Source: Paenibacillus marchantiophytorum
GTDB lineage: Bacteria > Bacillota > Bacilli > Paenibacillales > NBRC-103111
NCBI RefSeq assembly: GCF_014640555.1
Contig: NZ_BMHE01000001.1
Location: 482,337 to 546,336 of the forward strand
DNA length: 64,000 nucleotides
Direction: 5' to 3'
Below, in pieces: positions 8,220-17,032 of this stretch. Each line of letters starts with the position of its first letter. Position 1 is the first letter of the stretch. A program made the position numbers and the translations under genes. The notes beneath the pieces are model-generated. The model saw nothing but the letters and a program-made list of their open reading frames with translations. It was not told the DNA's origin and searched no databases.

Positions 8220-10155
8220 CCTAGCCTGCGGTGGACACCAATCAGAATAACCTAGCCTTCGACTAGGTCACCATGTCAATGAACCTTGAGGCAAACCAAA
8301 GCCCCCTAACGAACTCAATACCCTTTATTCGGCCAAAATCGCTCATTCTGAAAATCTAACGAATTCCTGATGCGCTATTTCAAGCAAATGATCACCATTC
8401 GGCCAATAAAGTGCCGGGAAGCGCCGATTCCGTTCATTAAATCTCCAAAGTAGCCATTTTCCGGTCTATAAGCATCATACAGTTCCTTAGATGCCCTTTG
8501 AGACCGGAAACCGCCGTAGCAAAGAAACCTGCGGTGGACGCACCCAGCCTGCGGCTAGGTTACCCAGTCAATGAACCTTGAGGCCAACCCAAGCCCCCTA
8601 ACGAACTCAATACCCTTTATTCCGCCAAAATCGCTCATTCTGAAAATCCAATTAATTCCATATCTGCTATTTCGAGTAAATGATCACCATTCGGTCAATA
8701 AAATACTCGATAGCGCCAACTCCGTTCATTAAAACTCCAAAGTAGTCATTTTCCGGTCTATAAGCATCATACAGTTCATTAGATGCCCCTTGAGACCGAA
8801 CAACCTCCAAAGTAGCCATTTTCCGGTCTATAAGCATCATGCAGTTCCTTAGATGCCCTTTGAGACCGGAGACCGGAAACCGCCGTAGCAAAAAAGCCTG
8901 CGGTGGACGCACATAGCCTGCGGCTAGGTCACCAAGTCAATGAACCTTGAGGCAAACCCAAGCCCCCTAACGAACTCAATACCCTTTATTCGGCTAAAAT
9001 CGCTCATTCTGAAAATCTAACGAATTCCTGATGCACTATTTCAAATAAATGATCACCCTTCCGCCAATAAAGTGCCGGGTAGCGCCAACTCCGTTCATTA
9101 AATCTCCAAAGTAGCCATTTTCCGGTCTATAAGCATCATACAGTTCATTAGATGCCCCTTGAGACCGAACAACCTCCAAAGTAAAGAAGTCTCGGTGGAC
9201 GCACCCAGCCTGCGGATAGGTTACCCAGTCAATGAACCTTGAGGCAAACCCAAGCCCCTTAACGAACTCAATACCCTTTATTCGGCCAAAATCGCTCATT
9301 TTGAAAATCTAACGAATTCCTGATGCGCTATTTCAAGTAAATGATCACCATTCAGCCAATAAAGTGCCGGGTAGCGCCAACTCCGTTCATTAAATCTCCA
9401 AAGTAGCCATTTTCCGGTCTATAAGCATCATACAGTTCATTAGATGCCCCTTGAGACCGAACAACCTCCAAAGTAAAGAAGTCTCGGTGGACGCACCCAG
9501 CCTGCGGGTAGGTTACCCAGTCAATGAACCTTGAGGCAAACCCAAGCCCCATAACGAACTCAATACCCTTTATTCGGCCAAAATCGCTCATTCTGAAAAT
9601 CTAATGAATTCCTGATGCGCTATTGCAAGCAAATGATCACAATTAAGCCAATAAAGTGCCGGGTAGCGCCTACTCCGTTCATTAAATCTCCAAAGTAGCA
9701 ATTTTCCAGTCTATAAGCATCATACAGTTCATTAGATGCCCCTTGAGACCGAACAACCTCCAAAGTAGCCATTTTCCAGTCTATAAGCATCATGCAGTTC
9801 CTTAGATGCCCTTTTAGACCGGAGACCGGAAACCGCCGTAGCAAAAAACCCTGCGGTGGACGCACCCAGCCTGCGGCTAGGTTACCCAGTCAATGAACCT
9901 TGAGGCCAACCCAAGCCCCCTAACGAACTCAATACCCTTTATTCGGCCAAAATCGCTCATTCTAAAAATCTAACGAATTCCTGATGCGCTATTTCAAGTA
10001 AATCATCACCATTCGGCCAATATAGTGCCGGGTAGCGCCGACTCCGTTCATTAAATCTCCAAAGTAGCCATTTTCCGGTCTATAAGCATCATACAGTTCC
10101 TTAGATGCCCTTTGAGACCGGAAACCGCCGTAGCAAAGAAACCTGCGGTGGACGT
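8220..10155. repeat. Tandem array of six imperfect units (292, 303 or 369 bp)
   Basis: The marker GGTGGAC recurs at 8230, 8533, 8902, 9194, 9486, 9855 and 10147, giving periods 303, 369, 292, 292, 369 and 292. Each 369-bp unit carries an extra internal copy of the segment that begins CTCCAAAGTAGCC. A recurring part can form a hairpin: TTTCCGGTCT with AGACCGGAAA, plus inner GCATC/GATGC; in some units the right arm is altered. A shorter hairpin CCTAGCC...GGCTAGG also recurs. Short open frames on the minus strand (for example near 9036-9299) repeat with the unit but lack ribosome sites and differ in length between units, so the block is taken as non-coding. No transposase is present. Confidence 0.85.
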
Positions 10156-10193
10156 CAATAAATCAGGGATAAGCCGAGTCACACTCCAAACCC

Positions 10194-10236
10194 AAAAACA
10201 GCCAATTTCCCCAAAAGGGAAATTGGCTGTTTCCTT
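10194..10236 (-). terminator. Intrinsic terminator after the 58-aa gene
   Basis: A 15-bp stem (AACAGCCAATTTCCC at 10197-10211 with its complement at 10217-10231) is followed on the minus strand by TTTGGG. It lies about 45 bases beyond the stop of the small gene. Confidence 0.8.
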
Positions 10237-10281
10237 AAACTATATCAACATAAACAACGAGAAATCAGCGTGCCAATAAGC

Positions 10282-10458
10282 TTAATTCTTTTTTCTCAAA
10301 GTTGAGTCTGATCTCGCCTCGATGATTTCCATCATTTTCTTGATGGATAATTGAATTTGTTCCGAGGAGGGCATAGAAAAACTGCTATAGGTTTGTTTGA
10401 CAACATCTGTCAATACGGAATCGAAAATTCCATCAAAATGGTCATTCTTCAAGTTCAT
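10282..10458 (-). CDS. Small hypothetical protein, 58 aa
   Basis: An ATG at 10458 opens a 58-codon frame ending in TAA at 10284-10282. It begins MNLKNDHFDG and ends STLRKKN; the composition is charged and helical, with no membrane segment or cysteine. Support for it being real: a strong ribosome site (GGAGGGG about 9 bases upstream), a perfect TATAAT at 10487-10482 just before that, and a good terminator after the stop. The -35 region is not convincing. It stands alone between the repeat array and the nucleoside operon. I do not recognise the family. Confidence 0.7.
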   Translation of the reverse strand: MNLKNDHFDGIFDSVLTDVVKQTYSSFSMPSSEQIQLSIKKMMEIIEARSDSTLRKKN

Positions 10459-10626
10459 GATGAATCCCCTCCTTTTTTAACATTATATAGGAAATTTGCA
10501 CAATCTTATCATAACGCGAAGCGCCAAGAATGTCTGCGCAAAAATAAATTCGTTCTTTTACATATTTCTTACACACTCATGCAAAAAGATGCAATTTTTC
10601 ACCTACTTTTACATGAGTATGCAAAT

Positions 10627-10672
10627 AAAGAAGCCTTCAATTCCACAATAAAGTGGTTTTGAAAGCTTCTTT
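10627..10672 (-). terminator. Terminator of the nucleoside operon
   Basis: A 20-base arm at 10627-10646 pairs with 10653-10672 apart from one G-U and a two-base mismatch; loop AATAAA. On the minus strand it ends in a T-rich run. It lies about 90 bases beyond the phosphorylase stop. Confidence 0.75.
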
Positions 10673-10710
10673 AGAATAACTTTGGAGCTATTGCTCCGCG
10701 ATGAATTCCC

Positions 10711-10764
10711 TTGAATTACTTGAATCCCTTGAACTCCTTGAACTCCTTGAACTCCTTGAACTAC
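10711..10764. repeat. 9-bp tandem repeat spanning the phosphorylase stop codon
   Basis: Six units of TTGAACTCC with variants (TTGAATTAC, TTGAATCCC, TTGAACTCC three times, TTGAACTAC) run from 10711 to 10764. The stop codon at 10763-10761 lies inside the last unit and is one base away from the GAG found in the other units. Confidence 0.85.
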
Positions 10765-11489
10765 TTGCAATTATGCAATTTGACAACAGCGCGAATCGCA
10801 GCGTCTATTTCCCGCTCAACAGCACCGGAAACAACGTCGGTATGCGGATCGTATACTTCGCGCAAATCAGCATCTGCATAGCCGTCCAAGGCAACAATTG
10901 CTCCAGCTTGTACGCCGCGAAGCGAAGCAATGACAAACAGCGCTGCAATCTCCATCTCAACAGCCAGGGCGCCCGCTTTTTTGTATTTCTGATGCGGAAA
11001 TTCTTCAACGCCTTGGAAGAAAGCGTCCAACGTCACGGTAATCCCTTGTTTAACCAGACCCTCTGTCTCACTTGCCGCTTCATACAGAGCTCGAGTCACT
11101 TCATGATCCGCGACAGCAGGAAAGCCAATCGGCACCAACTGGCGCGTTAAGCCTTCTTCACGCACCGCGGCAGTGCTGACAACCAGACTGCCTGGTGGCA
11201 CATCAGCCGAGTAGGAGCCTGCTGTCCCTACGCGAATCAGCGTCTTCACGCCGCCTTTAATTAATTCCTCAAAGCATACCGCTGCGCCTGGCGAACCTAC
11301 GCCGTGACTGACCACCGTAATCGGAACACCGGCAGATTCACCGACGAACGTCCGATATTCCCGGCTGAAAGACAGTTCGCGGGTGTTGTCTAATTTGGCC
11401 GCAATAGCTTGCGCTCTGAATGGATCTCCGCAGACGATCGCATAAGGCGTAAGCTCCTCCGAATTCACTTGTAAAATGGATAAACGCAT
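10761..11489 (-). CDS. Nucleoside phosphorylase (uridine/purine nucleoside phosphorylase family)
   Basis: About 242 residues of the PNP/UDP phosphorylase superfamily: YAIVCGDPFRAQAIA at the N-terminus (phosphate loop GDP.R), VVSHGVGSPGAAVCFEEL, the motif RVGTAGSY, and VEMEIAALFVIA with the substrate-binding Met-Glu. It splits a nucleoside with phosphate to a base and (deoxy)ribose-1-phosphate in the cytoplasm. The ATG at 11489 is preferred over an in-frame TTG at 11498 because AAAGGA is 11 bases before it, and it begins one base after the stop of the preceding gene. As last gene of the nup operon it would cleave the imported nucleosides. Whether uridine or purine nucleosides are preferred is not decided. 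Confidence 0.88.
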   Translation of the reverse strand: MRLSILQVNSEELTPYAIVCGDPFRAQAIAAKLDNTRELSFSREYRTFVGESAGVPITVVSHGVGSPGAAVCFEELIKGGVKTLIRVGTAGSYSADVPPGSLVVSTAAVREEGLTRQLVPIGFPAVADHEVTRALYEAASETEGLVKQGITVTLDAFFQGVEEFPHQKYKKAGALAVEMEIAALFVIASLRGVQAGAIVALDGYADADLREVYDPHTDVVSGAVEREIDAAIRAVVKLHNCK

Positions 11490-11490
11490 A

Positions 11491-12168
11491 TTAATCAAAA
11501 TCCTTTCTTACCCATTCATCCTCGGGTATTGGAATCGCTTCGCCTGAGAATCGCTGCTCCTCGAAGGGGTCAGCAACATTATGGAATCCATTGCGCTCCC
11601 AGAACCCTTCGCGGTCCTCCGCCATGAATTCAATACCTTGAATCCATTTGGCGCTTTTCCAGAAATAGCGATGGGGAACAACGAGGCGCAGCGGCCAGCC
11701 ATGCTTCTGGGTGAGCGGTTTGCCATCAAACGTCATGGCGAGCAAAATATCATCCCCCATTAAATCTTCCAATGGCACATTCGTTTCATAATCATTGTCA
11801 GCATGAATCATGACATACTTGCCTTCCGGCTGCACATCCAGCAGCCTGAGAAAATCGCGAAACAAGATGCCTCCCCACACGGTATCCAGTTTGGACCAGC
11901 GCGTCACACAGTGAATATCACATACGACTTGTGTCCGCGGCAAAGCCATCAACTGCTCGTAGCTGAATGATTTCTCTTCCTTCACCAAACCGAACACACG
12001 CAAGGACCAAGCCGTCATATCGTACTGCGGCACTTCACCTTCATGTAAGATCGGAAAGCGATCTGTCACAACCTGCCCCGGTGGAATTCTGTCCGCAAGC
12101 TCAGGCGGAATCTCTACATTCGGAATCTGCATACGCTTGATGCGATCCGCTTTGCTGTCTTTTGCCAT
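11491..12168 (-). CDS. Sulfite-oxidase-like molybdopterin oxidoreductase (YuiH-like)
   Basis: 225 residues of the SUOX/YedY molybdopterin fold. The region CDIHCVTRWS (Cys 83 and Cys 87) holds the expected molybdenum-ligand cysteine, most likely Cys 87; the segment GWPLRLVVPHRYFWKSAKW is typical of the family. No twin-arginine signal is present, so it appears cytoplasmic, unlike YedY. The ATG at 12168 has GGAGG 8 bases upstream. It sits 15 bases after nupQ and one base before the phosphorylase, inside the nucleoside operon. The substrate is unknown; the position hints at a link to nucleoside or purine metabolism, but it could be incidental. Confidence 0.88.
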   Translation of the reverse strand: MAKDSKADRIKRMQIPNVEIPPELADRIPPGQVVTDRFPILHEGEVPQYDMTAWSLRVFGLVKEEKSFSYEQLMALPRTQVVCDIHCVTRWSKLDTVWGGILFRDFLRLLDVQPEGKYVMIHADNDYETNVPLEDLMGDDILLAMTFDGKPLTQKHGWPLRLVVPHRYFWKSAKWIQGIEFMAEDREGFWERNGFHNVADPFEEQRFSGEAIPIPEDEWVRKDFD

Positions 12169-12183
12169 TCTGTCATCCTCCTA

Positions 12184-13107
12184 CTATCTGGAACTGCCAT
12201 TCGCTTTCTGCGCATCTGCCAAGTAATTGCTTTTCCGGAAAAACAGCATCGCAAGCAGCGTTACGACATAAGGCAGCATCTGGGTGAAATGGGTTGGAAG
12301 TGAAAAGCCTTGAAGCCGAATGCTGAAGGCATCCATTAAACCGAACAGCAAGCTGGACGCCATGACACCAATCGGATTGGCTTGTCCCAGCATCGTAGCC
12401 ACAAGAGCGATAAAGCCTCTTCCAGCGGTCATGCCTTCTGTAAACATGGTGACCTGTCCGAGTGAAAGCTGCGCACCAGCCAATCCGCATAGCAGACCGC
12501 ATAGCAGAACAGCCAAGTACTGCATCCGATTCACCTTGATACCGATACTTTTGGCAGCGACGGGATTTTCTCCCACAGCGATCAAGCGGAAGCCCAAGAC
12601 CGATTTGAAAAGGAAGAACTGAAGTCCAAACACGAGCACAAACGCTAGATAGACTAGCGGAGAATGCCCGGAGATAATTCCGCCAATGACAGGAATATCC
12701 TCAATAAAGGGGATGTTTAATTTGGGCAGACCAATCATATTTTTATCATAGAAAGCACCTTTGACATGAAAAATAGCTTTTAGACAAAAAGCCGTTAATC
12801 CTAGGGCCAAAAAGTTAAAAGAGATCCCGACGACGATGACGTTGGCCTGCAAATGAATGCTCATATACGCAAAAATGAGTGAAAAAAGCATGGTCACCGC
12901 AATGGCAATTAGAACTGCCACATAGACATTTCCTGTATAGAAATTACCTACGATGGCGGAGAAGGCACCGACCAACACGAAACCTTCCAAACCTACATTG
13001 AACAAACCGACTCGCGAACAGATCGCCCCGCCCAGTGCCGCAAGCAGAATGGGCGCAACCATTCGAATCATCGAATTGAATAAAGATACATCAAGAAGAT
13101 GCTGCAT
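12184..13107 (-). CDS. nupQ: Nucleoside ABC transporter permease (NupQ-like)
   Basis: 307 residues with about 8-9 membrane segments and the BPD_transp_2 signature region IGVKVNR-type (here SIGIKVNRMQYLAV), matching YufQ/NupQ of the guanosine transporter of Bacillus subtilis. Segments such as GAICSRVGLFNVGLEGF near the N-terminus are typical. The ATG at 13107 has GGAGG 8 bases upstream and overlaps the end of nupP by 17 bases. It forms the membrane channel together with NupP. Substrate assignment to nucleosides rests on the family and on the phosphorylase in the operon. Confidence 0.88.
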   Translation of the reverse strand: MQHLLDVSLFNSMIRMVAPILLAALGGAICSRVGLFNVGLEGFVLVGAFSAIVGNFYTGNVYVAVLIAIAVTMLFSLIFAYMSIHLQANVIVVGISFNFLALGLTAFCLKAIFHVKGAFYDKNMIGLPKLNIPFIEDIPVIGGIISGHSPLVYLAFVLVFGLQFFLFKSVLGFRLIAVGENPVAAKSIGIKVNRMQYLAVLLCGLLCGLAGAQLSLGQVTMFTEGMTAGRGFIALVATMLGQANPIGVMASSLLFGLMDAFSIRLQGFSLPTHFTQMLPYVVTLLAMLFFRKSNYLADAQKANGSSR

Positions 13108-14158
13108 CGCTCTTGCCTCCTTTCCGTCGTTTCCATAGGGTATAGCTGAATTTTGCCGTGACGAACAAGATCAATAGGGACTGAATAACACTGGAAATCT
13201 CCAGCGGAATATTCGTATTTCGTTCAACACCCATGCCGCCGGTTTGCAGCGCAGCTAGAAGAACTGCGGCTACAGCCGTGCCAAGCGGATGCGCGCCTGA
13301 CAGCAAGGTCGCCATAATACCGGACCAGGCATAACCTGGATTGGAAATCATCCCATCCGTGTACCTGTACTGCATACCCAGCACCTCGACGGCTCCGGCA
13401 AGGCCCGCGAACCCTCCGCTGACAAACATACTCGTCAGCATCATTTTTCGCCGATTCACCCCGCCATATGCAGCGAACAAAGGATTATAGCCCAGCATCC
13501 GGATTTCATAACCCGCTACCGTATATTTGATAAATAAATACAAAAGAATCGCCAGCCCGATCGCAATGATAAAACCCGCATGAATGCTCATCCCTTGAAA
13601 TAATTTGGGCAGCCAAACCGCTTTATCGACCATCATGGTTTGGGCAAGCGCAGCGGAACCCGTCTTGTCCTTCAATGGATAAGCCACCATATATCCGGCG
13701 AATAACGCTGCAATATAATTGAGCAGAAGGGTCGTAATAATCAAATTCATGCGAAATTTGGCGTCCAGCCATCCTGCGAAGGCTGACCAAATGCCGCCTG
13801 CCACAATGCCGCCGATGATGGCAACGAGCAATTTCAATAGCGGTGGACCGGGCAAATAGAGAGCAAGCAATGCGCTGGATAGTGCGCCTAGAATCATTTG
13901 CCCTTCCGAGCCCATGTTAAAAAATCCGGCGCGGAAAGCGATCGAGACGCCTAACCCCACTAGAATAAGCGGGGTAGCTCGTGTTAGCGTGTTGGTAAAA
14001 AAGTAGAAATTGCCAAATGCGCCTTTCCACATCTGCGCGTACGTGTCAGCAACAGAGCCACCAATCAAGACAATGGCGATAGCGCCGCCTGTCAAACCAA
14101 TCAAAACAGCGAGCAGCGGCTGAATCCAGGCGCTTAGTGGCCATTTACGTTTAAGCAT
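13091..14158 (-). CDS. nupP: Nucleoside ABC transporter permease (NupP-like)
   Basis: About 355 residues, multi-membrane, BPD_transp_2 family, with FRAGFFNMGSEGQMILGAL and GYNPLFAAYGGVNRRKMMLTS, which match YufP/NupP. Longer upstream starts in the same frame exist (to 14230), but those would lie deep inside nupO; the ATG at 14158 has AGGAGG 6 bases upstream and overlaps the nupO stop by 8 bases. It is the second channel subunit of the importer. Confidence 0.88.
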   Translation of the reverse strand: MLKRKWPLSAWIQPLLAVLIGLTGGAIAIVLIGGSVADTYAQMWKGAFGNFYFFTNTLTRATPLILVGLGVSIAFRAGFFNMGSEGQMILGALSSALLALYLPGPPLLKLLVAIIGGIVAGGIWSAFAGWLDAKFRMNLIITTLLLNYIAALFAGYMVAYPLKDKTGSAALAQTMMVDKAVWLPKLFQGMSIHAGFIIAIGLAILLYLFIKYTVAGYEIRMLGYNPLFAAYGGVNRRKMMLTSMFVSGGFAGLAGAVEVLGMQYRYTDGMISNPGYAWSGIMATLLSGAHPLGTAVAAVLLAALQTGGMGVERNTNIPLEISSVIQSLLILFVTAKFSYTLWKRRKGGKSDAASS

Positions 14159-15650
14159 CTGAAACTCCTCCTGCCATCCATAAGCTGATTTGCTCTTCCG
14201 TTGCCTGTTCAGCAGATAATTCTCCGGCAATACGTCCTTCGTACATGACCAGAATTCGATCCGACAATTTGAGAATTTCCGTTAACTCTGAAGAGACTAA
14301 TAAAATGGCTCCCTGTTCATCCCGCTTTCTCAGCAGTTCTTCATGAATCAGCTCCATCGCCCCAATATCAACGCCGCGCGTCGGTTCTGCTGCAATCAGA
14401 AATGGCTGATTCTGAGCAATTTCCCTGGCGACAATGAGCTTCTGTAAATTACCGCCGGACAGATACTTGACCTGGGTCTCCTGGGAACCGGCTTTAATCT
14501 GAAATTGCTGAATAAAGCGATCGACCATTTGTCGAAGCTCTTTCCCTTGCAGCAATCCAGAACGGCTTCTCGTTTGATGATGGCCCATCGTTCCGTTATC
14601 CAGCACGGTGCCTTCCTTCGCCGCTCCCCATTGATACCGATCTTCGGGCACATGCGATAAACCGATCTCTCTAATCTCACGAACAGAGCGGCCTGTGATA
14701 TTCTCGCCTAATAGCTGTATGACACCTTGCTCGATCGGGAGCAAGCCTGTAATCGCCTGAATCAATTCAGACTGACCATTGCCGGAAATACCGGCGATGC
14801 CGACAATTTCTCCGGCCTTAATGTGCAAATTCACCCGATCCAGTACCGGCTTGCCTTTGTCTCCATGAAGGCTAAGGTCCTTCACTTGCAGAACAGTCTT
14901 GCCGACCTGTACATCTCGTCTGGCAGACTCCAGCAAATCTCGGCCTACCATCAGCTTGGACAGTTCTTCCACATTCGTCGCCGATGCTTCAAGCGTACCG
15001 GTTACTTTGCCGTCACGCAGCACCGTAACCCGATCCGCAATCTCCATCACTTCATGGAGTTTGTGGGTAATGATGATGAAGCTTTTGCCCTGATTGGCCA
15101 AACTTCTCATGATCACAAGCAATTCCTTCGCCTCAAGCGGTGTAAGAACCCCCGTTGGCTCGTCCAATATAATGATATCAGCGCCTTGATACAGCACTTT
15201 AAGAATTTCTACTCGCTGCTGCATCCCAAGCGGAATGTCTGCCACTTTCTTGTTGGGATCTATCGGCAAGCGGTAGGTGGCGCATAAGGCTTCAACTTGC
15301 TTAACCGCCGTTTTGCGGTCAAAGGTGAGGCCTGCCTTCGGCTCATTGCCAATCACAATGTTTTCGGCCACCGTAAAAGAAGGAAACAGCATGAAGTGCT
15401 GATGCACCATGCCGATTCGATGAGCAATGGCATCTGTTGGATTCATGAACTGGACCTCTTTGCCATTTAACTGAATAAGACCTTCCGTCGGCTGCTCCAT
15501 GCCGTACAAGATGCGCATTAAGGTTGTTTTACCGGCGCCGTTTTCTCCGACTAATGCATGAATTTCACCTTGACGCAGCGAGAAATCAACGTTTGAATTC
15601 GCGTTTAAAGTGCCATATGTTTTCGTAATTTGACGCATTTGAAGCAGCAT
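14151..15650 (-). CDS. nupO: Nucleoside ABC transporter ATP-binding protein, two ABC domains (NupO-like)
   Basis: 499 residues with two nucleotide-binding domains. The first has a full Walker A (GENGAGKTT), a LGMQQRVEILK signature and Walker B IIILDEPTGVL; the second has a degenerate P-loop (GISGNGQSE), the signature LSGGNLQKLIVARE and Walker B AAEPTRGVD. This asymmetry is normal for the YufO/sugar-importer group. The start is the ATG at 15650, although its GAGGAG ribosome site is a little distant (13 bases), so the ATG 12 bases further in cannot be excluded. It energises import through NupP and NupQ. A 10-bp hairpin separates it from nupN. Confidence 0.9.
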   Translation of the reverse strand: MLLQMRQITKTYGTLNANSNVDFSLRQGEIHALVGENGAGKTTLMRILYGMEQPTEGLIQLNGKEVQFMNPTDAIAHRIGMVHQHFMLFPSFTVAENIVIGNEPKAGLTFDRKTAVKQVEALCATYRLPIDPNKKVADIPLGMQQRVEILKVLYQGADIIILDEPTGVLTPLEAKELLVIMRSLANQGKSFIIITHKLHEVMEIADRVTVLRDGKVTGTLEASATNVEELSKLMVGRDLLESARRDVQVGKTVLQVKDLSLHGDKGKPVLDRVNLHIKAGEIVGIAGISGNGQSELIQAITGLLPIEQGVIQLLGENITGRSVREIREIGLSHVPEDRYQWGAAKEGTVLDNGTMGHHQTRSRSGLLQGKELRQMVDRFIQQFQIKAGSQETQVKYLSGGNLQKLIVAREIAQNQPFLIAAEPTRGVDIGAMELIHEELLRKRDEQGAILLVSSELTEILKLSDRILVMYEGRIAGELSAEQATEEQISLWMAGGVSDA

Positions 15651-15685
15651 GACGGTTATTCGCTCCTCTACCTAGACATGAGGAA

Positions 15686-15709
15686 ACTGTTTACGTCACC
15701 GTAAACAGT
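15686..15709 (-). promoter_or_regulatory. Intergenic mRNA hairpin between nupN and nupO
   Basis: ACTGTTTACG (15686-15695) pairs perfectly with CGTAAACAGT (15700-15709) around a 4-base loop. There is no T-run, so it is not a typical terminator. Such hairpins after a binding-protein gene often protect the upstream message and give a high lipoprotein to permease ratio; that role is inferred. Confidence 0.55.
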
Positions 15710-15739
15710 CTCCATGGGCAATATGCGATTATTTGCTTA

Positions 15740-16795
15740 TTATTTGACCGGGTTTTCTACTTTCACTTTACCAGAAACGATATCATCACGTATAGCTTTT
15801 ACTTTCGTAATAACATCCTGTCCAACGAACGGGCTTAGCTTAGATTTGCTTTCTTTCGTTACGAAAGTAAGACCAACGCCATCTTCTTTCAAGCCGTAAT
15901 CGACCGCGCCGAATTTGAATGTGCCGTTAACGAAATCTTTCACCGTTTGGTAAGCAACCGCATCTGTTCCTTTCAATTGGGAAAGAACGATATGCTCCGG
16001 ATCTGTAACCGTACGGTCAATATCTTGACCGGACGTATAGAAGCCTTTTTCCTTCGCTGCTTCGAATACGCCCAAATCTCCTACAGCAGATGCGCCAGCA
16101 ATGAAGTCTGCGCCTTGAGCGAATTGCGTCAATGCCAATTCTTTGGCTTTAGCTGGATCCGTGAAGCTGCCCACATAGTTCACGATGAACTTGGCATTCG
16201 GGTTAGTCGCTTTCAGACCTTCTTGAAAGCCCACTGTAAATTTCTTAATTAAAGGGATATCAACGGCTGCAACCATCCCAACTATGTTTTTCTTCGTTGC
16301 AAGACCAGCTGCTGCTCCTAACAAATAGGAAGCTTCATGTTCACGGAAAACAACGCTGCGTACGTTCGGCAGATCAACAACAGTATCGATAATCGCGAAT
16401 GATTTCTTCGGATTTTCAGCTGCAACTTTTTTGAGAGCATCTTCGGATTCGAAGGAACTAGTAATGATTAGATCATAATTATCCGCTACAGCTGCGCGTA
16501 AATTTTGCTCAATAGCGCTTGCATCAGTGGATTCAACTGTTTTAACCACAACGCCAAATTCTTTACCGGCTTTTTTGACACCTTCGTCTTCTTGGGCAAA
16601 AAATGGATTGACACCGATTTTCTCTGGTGTAATCAGAATAACTTTCTTATCCGATTTAGCTGTTGGCGCTTTCGTGGCATCCGCGCTAGCAGCCGGTGCA
16701 GTCGAAGCTTTAGGAGTTGCTGTGTCCGTTTTTGCAGTTGCACAGCCAGTCATTAGTACGGTTACAGCAAAAAGGGAAATTAATGCTTTTTTCAT
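15740..16795 (-). CDS. nupN: Nucleoside-binding lipoprotein, BMP family (NupN-like)
   Basis: 351 residues. Lipoprotein signal with lipobox VLMTGC (Cys about 18), a low-complexity Ala/Thr/Lys linker, then a BMP/Med-type binding domain: VILITPEKIGVNPFFAQEDEG, DLIITSSFESEDALK, SFAIIDTVVDLPNV and VAAVDIPLIKKFTVGFQEG. It delivers nucleosides to NupOPQ at the outer face of the membrane. AAAGGAG lies 8 bases before the ATG. It is the first gene of the operon behind a strong promoter (16849-16877). Confidence 0.9.
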   Translation of the reverse strand: MKKALISLFAVTVLMTGCATAKTDTATPKASTAPAASADATKAPTAKSDKKVILITPEKIGVNPFFAQEDEGVKKAGKEFGVVVKTVESTDASAIEQNLRAAVADNYDLIITSSFESEDALKKVAAENPKKSFAIIDTVVDLPNVRSVVFREHEASYLLGAAAGLATKKNIVGMVAAVDIPLIKKFTVGFQEGLKATNPNAKFIVNYVGSFTDPAKAKELALTQFAQGADFIAGASAVGDLGVFEAAKEKGFYTSGQDIDRTVTDPEHIVLSQLKGTDAVAYQTVKDFVNGTFKFGAVDYGLKEDGVGLTFVTKESKSKLSPFVGQDVITKVKAIRDDIVSGKVKVENPVK

Positions 16796-16848
16796 ATGGT
16801 TAGCTCCTTTGTAATTTTCTATCTGTATTTGTGAAGACTCTGTTAACG

Positions 16849-16877
16849 ATCCTACTAAATAACTCGGACACAGTCAA
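16849..16877 (-). promoter_or_regulatory. Promoter of the nup operon
   Basis: On the minus strand TTGACT (16877-16872) and TAGGAT (16854-16849) are separated by exactly 17 bases, a good sigma-A type promoter. Transcription would start about 45 bases before the nupN ATG. No PurR box was recognised. Confidence 0.75.
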
Positions 16878-17032
16878 AGGTTTTATTTATTTTTTCGACA
16901 AAAACCAACAAATCTGTGAAAATAGACAAAGACCCTGGATACAGGAAGAAATTGCATTGACATTGCCGATTTAAATTGATATATTTCTCTAAATCATACT
17001 ATTCCTATCAGAATTTATTGGAGGTTATCATC

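Noticed and set aside
8667..9865. Repeated short frames on the minus strand in the tandem array (about 80 aa each)
   Set aside because: They recur because the DNA repeats, have no ribosome sites, change length between units and stop inside the array.
10701..11150. Plus-strand frame with a LELLELL repeat
   Set aside because: It is the antisense of the phosphorylase gene; the leucine repeat comes from the 9-bp tandem repeat.
16976..17032. Upstream extension of the secreted protein
   Set aside because: It would precede the signal peptide and lacks a ribosome site; the GGAGG before 17033 decides the start.
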